Source: an uncultured Treponema sp.
GTDB lineage: Bacteria; Spirochaetota; Spirochaetia; Treponematales; Treponemataceae
Direction of reading: 5' to 3'
Assembly (NCBI GenBank): GCA_947165795.1
Contig: CAMVBP010000123.1
Location: 1 to 6,187 of the forward strand
Length of the DNA stretch: 6,187 nucleotides
Part shown: one piece after another, positions 1-6,187 of the stretch
How positions within the stretch are numbered: the stretch's first letter is position 1
How the letters are laid out: every line of letters starts with the position of its first letter
Translations under genes and position numbers: made by a program
Notes under the pieces: model-generated
What the model was told of the DNA's origin: nothing
Database searches by the model: none
Seen by the model: only the letters and a program-made list of their open reading frames with translations

Positions 1-2160
1 GTCCAATTCATATCCCATAGAGTTTAATTTAATAAGGGCAGTAAATGCGCGCGAAGAATAAACATCGCGTTCAATAATGGATTCACATTTTAAAGACTTT
101 AAATAATTTGCATAGGCATAAAAATAATAAAAGTCTTCATCAGTTTTTAAATCCTGTGGCAGAGAATCATAAAGCTCCAGAACCTTTTCACATTTATTGA
201 TTTTAAGGAGATCAGAAAAATATTCCTTTAAAATGTAATCATGATCGTTTTTTGCAAGAGAATTTACATAGTCTATTTTTGATTCCATATATGCAACTCT
301 TTCGGAAGTAGAAGAAAACTGACAAATTAAATTGTAATGGAAATAAAAAGTAATACCGGTTATTTCGGGATACTTATTTTCCTCTGCTATAAGATTTTTT
401 AATGTTGATTTGTCTGCCTTATCATCTGAATAATCGCAGTAAAGTTTATTAATTGTCATGTATTGTGCAGCCTTATCAGAAATTTTATAAATTCCATCCT
501 GAGCAGTCATTACATGATTTTTATCTGCGTTCTTTCCGGTAAAATTCAATTCTTCTAAAGGAATATAAGCGCGGGAATTTTCTATTGCTTCAAGAATTCC
601 TTTAATCCAGTTTTTTGTTGTCGCATTATAAATATCATTATAACAGTAGCCTGCAATCCAGTGACCTATAAAATCATCAAAAGATACGTAATCATCTTTT
701 AGCTTTTCTGCAATCGGTTTTATAAGATTTATTCCGTCTTTGTAAGAAATATACCCTGCTCCAATTCCCCATCTTATAAGAGAAATTTTTCTTCCTTCTA
801 CCCATGCTTCCAGACAATGACTTCCTATTTTATCTTTAAAATATCCGGCTAAATAAAAACGGGAAAGACCTACAATGTTATAATTTTCTCTTTCGCATAT
901 TTCTATTTCTGATGAATTTGGATTTTCATTGTATAAATCAAGCATACTTCTAAATGAAGCATCCTGTTCACCTTCTGCAAGTTTATTATAAGCTGCCATC
1001 AATTCTTCATAACTGTTAATATTCCAGTTTTCATTTAAAATTCTTGTGGCATTTTTTGTTTTTGACTCAAAACGAACTTCGCTTGCTATATCCAGATGAA
1101 ATTGAGAATTTATTTCAAAAAAAACACATGAACAGGCTATTAAAAATTTTTCATATTCATCAAGGCTGTTCCATAAACTCCTGTAGTTTTCTTCAAAAAA
1201 CTGTTCACGAGTCTTTTTTGTTTTTTTATCGTACTCTGCAGGTTCAATAAGAATAAGATGATCTTTAATAATATTTAAATGTCCATATTGCTCATAGCAT
1301 TTATGAACTACCGGAAGTGACAAAGGTGTATTCTTAAAATAATTTTTTAAATATTCTACAAAAACCTGATATTCTTCTGCCGGTACATAAATTGCATCTT
1401 CCAGCTTCATTGAATATTTATCTGCGTCCTTACCGTTAAATTTAATCTCATCTGCCGGAAGTTCATTTAAAATTTCTTTCCATGTATCAAATAATGGCAT
1501 AGTTTTTTGAGGAGTATAATCACGACCTAAAACATTACAAACAGAAAAATCAAGCATGAAAAAATATGCCAGATTATGAGCTGCAAAATCTTCCATATTT
1601 TTATAATCACTAAGAGCCTTTTCTATAAAAGGTGAAGAAAGCTTTATCATCTCTTTTTTTGTAATAAAACCGGCAGAATAACCTAATCTTATTATAAAAA
1701 GTTTTATACTGATATCTTCTGCTTCCAATCCGTGCTTTCCAAGCTTTGGATAATTTTCATAAAAATAAAGTAAATCACCATCATAATAACTGTCACTAGA
1801 TTTCACACTTTCCAAAACCTGAACAAAAGTTTTTCCGGAATTTAATTTTATGAATTCAAACTCATCTTCATCCACTGCGGCTTTTTGCAGATATTCATCA
1901 AAAGATTTTCTATCAGTAATATTACATCTTTCTTTCAGCTCATCTTTTAAATAAGAAAAATCATTATCCTTATAGCTTTTACATTCAAAATCACAATAAT
2001 CTATACCAAGCGATTCTATTTCTGAAGCAGTAAGCAAAACAATAGTTTTTTCATCGGCGGAAAGCTTTTTCCATTCTTTAGCAGAAAATTTAGACTCGCA
2101 CCATAAAGACATGCAGGAAACAAACAGAAAAATAATTAAAACGGGTAACTTTTTTTTCAT
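1..2160 (-). CDS. Exported protein with tandem DUF1266-type units (C-terminus cut by window edge)
   Basis: Open frame of 720 codons running off the left edge without a stop. The N-terminus (MKKK, then hydrophobic residues 5-20) is a signal peptide. C16 after FVS is a poor lipobox because of Phe at -3, and cleavage near C21-E22 is also possible, so anchoring is uncertain. Residues about 446-506 resemble the DUF1266 core: LEAW (W453), G456-R457, RWGIGAGYI (463-471), P482, then Y491...DDF (495-497) and H500-W501. DUF1266 also occurs in E. coli YbeR and YbeU; its function is unknown. A diverged copy of the whole unit lies about 300 residues earlier. Residues from about 625 to 720 are helix-rich and could be TPR-like, but this is weak. 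The start was chosen for its signal peptide; the frame is open back to an ATG at 2280, just after a TAA. No Shine-Dalgarno precedes either start. The gene is more AT-rich than its neighbour. The frame is certain, the family likely, the role unknown. Confidence 0.82.
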   Translation of the reverse strand, partial: MKKKLPVLIIFLFVSCMSLWCESKFSAKEWKKLSADEKTIVLLTASEIESLGIDYCDFECKSYKDNDFSYLKDELKERCNITDRKSFDEYLQKAAVDEDEFEFIKLNSGKTFVQVLESVKSSDSYYDGDLLYFYENYPKLGKHGLEAEDISIKLFIIRLGYSAGFITKKEMIKLSSPFIEKALSDYKNMEDFAAHNLAYFFMLDFSVCNVLGRDYTPQKTMPLFDTWKEILNELPADEIKFNGKDADKYSMKLEDAIYVPAEEYQVFVEYLKNYFKNTPLSLPVVHKCYEQYGHLNIIKDHLILIEPAEYDKKTKKTREQFFEENYRSLWNSLDEYEKFLIACSCVFFEINSQFHLDIASEVRFESKTKNATRILNENWNINSYEELMAAYNKLAEGEQDASFRSMLDLYNENPNSSEIEICERENYNIVGLSRFYLAGYFKDKIGSHCLEAWVEGRKISLIRWGIGAGYISYKDGINLIKPIAEKLKDDYVSFDDFIGHWIAGYCYNDIYNATTKNWIKGILEAIENSRAYIPLEELNFTGKNADKNHVMTAQDGIYKISDKAAQYMTINKLYCDYSDDKADKSTLKNLIAEENKYPEITGITFYFHYNLICQFSSTSERVAYMESKIDYVNSLAKNDHDYILKEYFSDLLKINKCEKVLELYDSLPQDLKTDEDFYYFYAYANYLKSLKCESIIERDVYSSRAFTALIKLNSMGYELD
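487..1173 (-). repeat. Protein repeat unit 2 (residues 330-558), canonical DUF1266-like copy
   Basis: This second unit keeps the tryptophans and arginines expected of a DUF1266 core (W453, R457, R463, W464, W501). It begins with W330-N-S-L-D, matching W30-K-K-L-S in unit 1. It ends with the FTGKNADK block (540-547) and DGIY (555-558), matching FNGKDADK (241-248) and DAIY (255-258). The retained core suggests this copy carries whatever function the domain has. The assignment rests on memory of the family consensus, not on a profile search. Confidence 0.8.
1387..2073 (-). repeat. Protein repeat unit 1 (residues 30-258), diverged DUF1266-like copy
   Basis: This is the first of two tandem protein-level units. 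Landmarks recur at a nearly constant offset in unit 2: W30/W330 (+300), R158/R463 (+305), H195/H500 (+305), F241/F540 (+299) and D255/D555 (+300). An ungapped hand comparison of residues 145-199 with 450-504 gives 22 identities in 55. Unit 1 lacks several residues that look conserved in the DUF1266 core: E148 replaces W453, I152 replaces R457 and L159 replaces W464. It may therefore be a structural or degenerate copy. The similarity is in the protein; the DNA has diverged too far to look like a recent duplication. Confidence 0.8.
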
Positions 2161-2166
2161 AAAATA

Positions 2167-2195
2167 ATTATAACATATAATCAACTGTATGGAAT
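2167..2195 (-). promoter_or_regulatory. Promoter for the DUF1266-type gene, predicted leaderless
   Basis: Read on the minus strand, a perfect TATAAT (2172 down to 2167) is followed by six bases and then the ATG at 2160. With the usual spacing, +1 falls on the A of the start codon. The -35 region is weak: ATTCCA at 2195-2190, with 17-base spacing, matches three of six positions. It lies where the TCTCTATTC arm meets the -35, mirroring the plus promoter. The perfect -10 box and its mirrored position support the call; the poor -35 suggests weak or activator-dependent expression. Confidence 0.55.
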
Positions 2196-2295
2196 AGAGA
2201 AAAAAGCAAATACATGGAAAATCAGATTCGTGCAACGGAAGTCTTTTTGCGAACAAAAACAAAATCTGATTTCCATACATTTAATAGTCTCTCTA

Positions 2296-2324
2296 TTCAC
2301 ATAACAAAAAATTATCTATATAAT
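2296..2324 (+). promoter_or_regulatory. Sigma-70-type promoter for the A2M gene
   Basis: TTCACA at 2296-2301 matches the -35 consensus at five of six positions. It is separated by 17 bases from a perfect TATAAT at 2319-2324. The expected start of transcription is about 2330-2331, giving a leader of about 100 bases. The -35 box overlaps the right half of the perfect inverted repeat (2290-2298), so a protein bound there would be expected to affect this promoter. Confidence 0.75.
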
Positions 2325-2370
2325 GCAAGAGTCTATTTATTATAGAAAAAAGATTAGTTTTTTAGGTTAT

Positions 2371-2385
2371 TCTGCTAAATGCAGA
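2371..2385 (+). other. Small hairpin in the A2M mRNA leader
   Basis: TCTGC (2371-2375) pairs with GCAGA (2381-2385) around a TAAAT loop and is followed by TTTT. A 5-bp stem is short for a terminator or attenuator and may be chance. It lies in the predicted leader (about 2331-2430), which otherwise holds an AT-rich start, a CCGCGG palindrome at 2405-2410 and the ribosome binding site. No riboswitch class is recognised. Confidence 0.25.
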
Positions 2386-2416
2386 TTTTCCATTCGCACC
2401 GCTACCGCGGAAATTT

Positions 2417-2423
2417 TAAGGAG
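2417..2423 (+). promoter_or_regulatory. Strong ribosome binding site of the A2M gene
   Basis: TAAGGAG sits seven bases before the ATG at 2431 and fixes that start. An out-of-frame ATG at 2427-2429 is only three bases from the Shine-Dalgarno and opens a short frame. An in-frame TAA at 2425-2427 excludes any longer protein. The contrast with the minus gene, which has no such site, is marked. Confidence 0.9.
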
Positions 2424-2430
2424 ATAATGT

Positions 2431-5400
2431 ATGAAAAAAAGTCTCATCTTGTTTACAACGCTCTTTCTTTTTTTGATATCGCTTGTTGCCTGTAAATCTG
2501 GTGACCCAAAACCTGAAAAAGAAAAGAAAGCTTCCGGCAAATCTGGCAAGGTAAAAGTTTCTTATTACCTTTCTGAACCTTACACAGAGGAATACACAGA
2601 TTATCCTTCTTCACTTGTTTTAAATTTTAATGGTTCTGCTGCCAGAATTGATGAAGTTGGAAAAGCTCCGTCTGGACAGATCAGTCTGGACCCGCCAATC
2701 GCCGGAGAATGGCGCTGGGCTTCAGATACAGAGCTTGTATTTGAACCTTCTGAAAACTGGAAACTTAATACAAAATATAAAATCAATTACACAGCCCAGG
2801 TTTTTGCAGATAACATAAATGTAAGCGGGGACCAGACTTTTATTACAGAAAAATTAACAGCTTCTTTATATGATGCTGAATTTTATGTAGACCCGATTGA
2901 TCCAAACAATAAAAGAGTTACCTGTACGCTTTATACTTCTCACCCGATGAAAAAAGAAGATGTAGATAAAGCTTTTTCTATGACTCTTACAATCGGAGAA
3001 GGAAAGAAAGCTGTAACTCAGAATTATTCCTACACAACAAAATTCAACAAGGAAGGAACCAGAGCTTATCTCGTAAGTGAAAACATTCCTATGCCTCCAA
3101 AAACTTCTTCAATGGAAATTAAATTAAAATCAAATGCAGCTATTCACGCAGCAAATCAGGATACAACTGCAAGTTTTAATTACGATTCACGTTATGTTGA
3201 AATTCCAGGAATGAGCGATTATGTACGAATTAATGATATTTCTCATACTCTTGTAAAGAATGATTCGAATAATTACGATCAGGTCCTTCATATTTCTACA
3301 AAGGGACAGATTTCAAGCGAAGAATTAGCAAAACACCTGCAGATTTATTTACTTCCAAAAGACAGACCTGCAGAACAGGGCTGGCGTGCAGCAACAGATT
3401 ATTCATGGTACAGCACGGACGAAGTAACTGACTTAGTTCTTTCCAAATCTTCAAAAATTGATTTTGAAATTATCCCGACAGAAGAAAATGTTTCTACATT
3501 AAATTCATTCAAGTTTAAGGCTCCTGCAGGAAAAGCTCTTTATGTAAAACTCACAGGAAACATTTTATTCCACGGCGGATACAAACTTACAGAAGACACA
3601 GAAACTGTTATTTATTCAAAACGCTATCCAAAAGAACTTGGAATTCTTTCTGAAGGAACAATTCTTTCACTTTCGGGCAGCAAGAAAATGGCAATGTATT
3701 CTCGTGGTGTAAAAACAGTTTACTACTCTCTTTCAAGAATTATGCCAAAGGATGTAAACCATCTTGTTTCTATGTCTAACGGAAACATGCAGAATTTCTC
3801 ATTCGATTCATACCGCTTCTCAGAAAAGAATATTGCAGAAACAAAATACTACGAACAAGATATTGTAGATTATTCAGACGAGACTATTTCTTACTTTGCA
3901 TTTGATTTCTCTGATGACTTAAAAAATATTCCTTCAAAGAATTTGAGCAACGGCTTGTTCATATTTAAAGTAAGCAATTCAAACAGCAACGAATCTTATT
4001 ATTATGATGATGACGGTCTTAGCGACAAGAGACTTATTCTTATTACAGACCTTGGTTTCTTTGTAAAGAGAAATGCAGATAACACTAAAGATGTTTTTGT
4101 TCAGTCACTTTCTACAGGTAAGCCTGTTGCAAATGCAGAAGTAAGCATTGTCGGTCTTAACGGAAATGCAATTGCTTCTACAAAAACAGACTCTAACGGA
4201 CATGCAAGACTTCCAGAAACAAGTTACGGCACATATTCAAATGAACACAGACCAACAGCCTTTGTAGTAAAGACTGCAAACGATCTTTCATTTATGCCAT
4301 ATGAAGGAAACGGCCGCTATCTTGATTACTCTAACTATGACGTTGGCGGAGTTTATGGAAAATCAGATTCACAGGCATTAACAGGATACATCTTCTCTGA
4401 CCGAGGAATGTACAGACCTGGAGACACTGTTAATCTTGGACTTATTGTAAAAGCCGGCGACTGGAATATCAGCCTTTCTAATATTACTCTTGAATGTAAT
4501 GTTACGGATTCAAATTCTTCTACTGTTTATTCACAGCAATTCCAGCTGGATTCTTCAGGCTTTGCAGAAATTAATTTTGCAACTCAGGATTATTCTCCAA
4601 CCGGTGTTTATAACATTGAAATTTCACGTGTTATTCAGAACGACAATTACACACGTAAAAGTTATCTTACAGGAACAACTGTTAAGGTTGAAGAATTCCT
4701 TCCTGATACACTTAAAATCACAACAGGCTTTGATCCTCTTCCAAATACAGGCTGGCTCAACCCTGGAGACTTAAAAGGAACTGTTTCCCTTAAGAACCTC
4801 TTTGGAACACCAGCAAGCGGAAACGAAGTTAAAGCTCAGTTGACTCTTACACCTGGCTTCCCAAGCTTAAGACGTTATTCAGATTACTACTTCTCTGACC
4901 CTTTATATAAAGGTAATTCTTTTGAAGAATTCCTTGGAACAAAAGAGACTGATGAAAACGGAGAAACTTCATTTATTCTTAATACAGAAAAATTCGAAAA
5001 AGCAACTTACAGACTTGATTTCTATGCAGAAGGTTATGTAAAGGGCGGCGGTCGAAGTGTTTCTCAGGTTGCAAGAACTTACGTTTCTCCACTAAAGTAT
5101 CTTATCGGTTACAAAACTGATGGAAAGCTTTCTTACATAAACAGAAACTCTGTAAGAAAAATCAATCTTATTGCAATAGACCAGAATCTTGAAAAGACTT
5201 CTGTTAATGATATAACAATTGCAATTGAAGAAGTTAAGTACGTTTCTACTCTTGTAAAACAGTATGACGGACTTTATAAGTATCAGTCGGTAAAGAAAAC
5301 TTATCCGGTTTCTTCTAAGTCTTATACAATTCCAAAAGAAGGTCTTGATTTTACTCTGCCGACAACTAACGGTGGTGAATATAAGGTAACCATTACAGAC

Positions 5401-6187
5401 AATTCAGGTCTTGTTTTCAACACAATTTCTTACAGCGTAATGGGAACTGAAAATGTTACAAGAAGCCTTACAAGAACAGCAGAACTTGAATTAAGCCTTG
5501 AATCTTCTGATTTGAAGGCAGGACAGAAAGCTAAGGTATTTATTAAGGCACCTTACGCCGGAGCTGGTCTTATTACTGTTGAACGCGATAAGGTTTACAC
5601 AAGCAAATGGTTCAAGACTGATTCACTTTCTACAGAACAAACAATTGATATTCCAGCCGACATGGAAGGTAACGGTTACATTAACGTAATGTTTACAAGA
5701 GATGCCGCTTCTGAAGAAATATTTATGAGTCCGTTCTGTTATGGAGCAATTCCGTTCTCAATCGACAAAGACAACAGAACAAACAAAATTACACTCAACG
5801 TTCCGGAAGAAATTAAATCTGGAAGTGACTTAACTATTGAATATTCTTCTTCAGACAGCGGAAAGATAATTATTTACGCTGTAGACGAAGGTATTTTACA
5901 GGTTGCAGGCTATTCAATGCCTAATCCTCTTGCTGAGTTCTTTAAGAAACGCGCACTTGAAGTTTCTACAACTCAAATTCTTGATCTTGTTTTGCCGGAA
6001 TATGAAGTTCTTAAAAACATGTCTGCAATTGGTGGTGGTGCCGGAATGGATGAACTTGCACGCAACCTTAATCCGTTCAAGCGCAAGCAGAATAAACCTG
6101 TTGCATACTGGTCAGGAATCCTTGATACAGATTCAACTACACGCAGCGTAACTTATCATGTTCCAGATTACTTCAATGGAAACTTGA
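2431..6187 (+). CDS. Alpha-2-macroglobulin family lipoprotein (YfhM/ECAM type), C-terminus cut by window edge
   Basis: 1252 codons, open to the right edge. A lipoprotein signal ends in the lipobox LVA-C21, followed by K22 and a Lys/Glu/Gly/Ser-rich tether to about residue 40, so the mature protein should be lipid-anchored in the envelope. Family landmarks occur in order: G92-x-W-x-W96...L102-x-F-x-P106 (N-terminal macroglobulin domain); TDLGFFVKR (539-547) and SLSTGKPV (559-566) (bMG3-like); SDRGMYRPGDTV (656-667), the hallmark of MG2; EEFLPD (754-759) and LFGTPASG (790-797) (bMG5-like); APYAG then LITVERDKV (1047-1055) (bait-region domain); AVDEGIL (1150-1156); and YWSG (1226-1229) with PDYFNG (1245-1250), the start of the A2M domain. 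Family members trap attacking proteases: bait cleavage triggers a conformational change and, where present, a thioester (CxEQ) captures the protease. That segment lies beyond the window. Relatives are roughly 1600-2000 residues, so about a quarter or more is missing. A loop at 515-530 is rich in Asn/Ser and ends in YYYDDD. The usual pbpC neighbour is not on the visible side. Confidence 0.95.
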   Translation, partial: MKKSLILFTTLFLFLISLVACKSGDPKPEKEKKASGKSGKVKVSYYLSEPYTEEYTDYPSSLVLNFNGSAARIDEVGKAPSGQISLDPPIAGEWRWASDTELVFEPSENWKLNTKYKINYTAQVFADNINVSGDQTFITEKLTASLYDAEFYVDPIDPNNKRVTCTLYTSHPMKKEDVDKAFSMTLTIGEGKKAVTQNYSYTTKFNKEGTRAYLVSENIPMPPKTSSMEIKLKSNAAIHAANQDTTASFNYDSRYVEIPGMSDYVRINDISHTLVKNDSNNYDQVLHISTKGQISSEELAKHLQIYLLPKDRPAEQGWRAATDYSWYSTDEVTDLVLSKSSKIDFEIIPTEENVSTLNSFKFKAPAGKALYVKLTGNILFHGGYKLTEDTETVIYSKRYPKELGILSEGTILSLSGSKKMAMYSRGVKTVYYSLSRIMPKDVNHLVSMSNGNMQNFSFDSYRFSEKNIAETKYYEQDIVDYSDETISYFAFDFSDDLKNIPSKNLSNGLFIFKVSNSNSNESYYYDDDGLSDKRLILITDLGFFVKRNADNTKDVFVQSLSTGKPVANAEVSIVGLNGNAIASTKTDSNGHARLPETSYGTYSNEHRPTAFVVKTANDLSFMPYEGNGRYLDYSNYDVGGVYGKSDSQALTGYIFSDRGMYRPGDTVNLGLIVKAGDWNISLSNITLECNVTDSNSSTVYSQQFQLDSSGFAEINFATQDYSPTGVYNIEISRVIQNDNYTRKSYLTGTTVKVEEFLPDTLKITTGFDPLPNTGWLNPGDLKGTVSLKNLFGTPASGNEVKAQLTLTPGFPSLRRYSDYYFSDPLYKGNSFEEFLGTKETDENGETSFILNTEKFEKATYRLDFYAEGYVKGGGRSVSQVARTYVSPLKYLIGYKTDGKLSYINRNSVRKINLIAIDQNLEKTSVNDITIAIEEVKYVSTLVKQYDGLYKYQSVKKTYPVSSKSYTIPKEGLDFTLPTTNGGEYKVTITDNSGLVFNTISYSVMGTENVTRSLTRTAELELSLESSDLKAGQKAKVFIKAPYAGAGLITVERDKVYTSKWFKTDSLSTEQTIDIPADMEGNGYINVMFTRDAASEEIFMSPFCYGAIPFSIDKDNRTNKITLNVPEEIKSGSDLTIEYSSSDSGKIIIYAVDEGILQVAGYSMPNPLAEFFKKRALEVSTTQILDLVLPEYEVLKNMSAIGGGAGMDELARNLNPFKRKQNKPVAYWSGILDTDSTTRSVTYHVPDYFNGNL

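Larger units (their letters stand above)
2167..2324. repeat. Mirror-image divergent promoter region (imperfect inverted repeat, 62-base arms)
   Basis: The left arm (2228 down to 2167, read on the minus strand) and the right arm (2263 to 2324, read on the plus strand) are both 62 bases. Both start with AATCTGATTT and end with TATAAT. Shared blocks in the same order are AATCTGATTT, CCAT, ATTT, TCTCTATTC and CATA; a later ATTAT is also shared. Single-base indels offset one another. The best perfect segment pairs 2192-2200 (GAATAGAGA) with 2290-2298 (TCTCTATTC), and an inner pair is 2221-2228 with 2263-2270. A 34-base centre (2229-2262) shows no strong symmetry. Possible readings are a shared operator with two-fold symmetry, an ancient inverted duplication of a promoter, or a small palindromic element. 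No target-site duplication is seen. Confidence 0.75.

Noticed and set aside
1044..1250. Small plus-strand open frame of 68 codons
   Set aside because: It lies wholly antisense to the long minus-strand gene, has no Shine-Dalgarno or recognisable product, and follows from AT-rich coding on the other strand.
2098..2160. Calling the minus-strand protein a lipoprotein
   Set aside because: The residues before C16 are F-V-S, with Phe at -3, and C21 is preceded by Trp. Neither is a good lipobox, so I call it only exported.
2188..2303. Invertible promoter (phase-variable inverton) bounded by inverted repeats
   Set aside because: The perfect pair is only 9 bp and the -10 boxes lie outside the invertible segment, so inversion would leave both promoters nearly unchanged. 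No recombinase gene is visible.
2188..2303. Bidirectional terminator
   Set aside because: The region lies between the 5' ends of divergent genes, where no transcript needs to end, and the loop is long with interrupted stems.
2167..2324. MITE or other small mobile palindromic element
   Set aside because: There is no target-site duplication, and the arms end exactly in functional-looking -10 boxes. Promoter symmetry explains it better, although a genome-wide copy search could reopen this.
2367..2549. Small minus-strand open frame of 60 codons overlapping the A2M start
   Set aside because: It is antisense to the A2M leader, signal peptide and tether, and shows no ribosome binding site or domain.
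2601..2818. Short open frames on both strands within the A2M gene
   Set aside because: They overlap residues of the A2M N-terminal macroglobulin domain, whose conserved G-x-W-x-W pattern shows which frame is real.
4490..4774. Plus-strand open frame of 94 codons in another frame
   Set aside because: It overlaps the MG2 and bMG5-like domains of the A2M protein; its Leu/Ile-rich product is typical of a frame-shifted reading.
5903..6151. Plus-strand open frame of 82 codons in another frame
   Set aside because: It overlaps the region just after the AVDEGIL motif of the A2M protein and has no start signal of its own.

Overview
The window holds two large, divergently transcribed genes, both cut off by the window edges, and the 270-base control region between them. 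The left gene (1-2160, minus strand) encodes a secreted or envelope protein made of two tandem units of about 300 residues. The second unit carries a recognisable DUF1266-type core; the first is a diverged copy of it. The right gene (2431-6187, plus strand) encodes the first 1252 residues of a bacterial alpha-2-macroglobulin lipoprotein of the YfhM/ECAM type. The window ends just as the C-terminal A2M domain begins, before the place where a thioester motif would be.

The intergenic region is unusually symmetrical. Two 62-base arms (2167-2228 and 2263-2324) read as imperfect copies of each other on opposite strands. Each arm ends in a perfect TATAAT pointing outward toward its own gene. The plus promoter is near consensus (TTCACA, 17-base spacer, TATAAT) and leads to a leader of about 100 bases with a strong Shine-Dalgarno. 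The minus promoter places its expected +1 on the A of the ATG, and no Shine-Dalgarno precedes that ATG, so the minus gene looks like a leaderless transcript. The -35 region of each promoter lies within or against a 9-bp perfect inverted repeat, a plausible site for one regulator to control both genes.

No tRNA, rRNA, CRISPR array, insertion sequence or phage gene is visible. Organism: AT-rich DNA (hand counts on four 60-base lines per gene give about 30% GC for the left gene and 39% for the right), sigma-70-type promoters, an AAGGAG ribosome binding site and a YfhM-type A2M lipoprotein together suggest a host-associated spirochaete such as Treponema. This is an inference; no taxonomic marker gene is present. 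Bacteroidota are less likely because of the promoter type and strong Shine-Dalgarno, and YfhM-type A2M proteins are not typical of Firmicutes.

How the genes work together: the A2M protein is expected to sit lipid-anchored in the envelope and trap proteases. The DUF1266-type protein carries an export signal, so it should also work outside the cytoplasm, but its function is unknown. The shared mirrored promoter is the only direct evidence linking the two.
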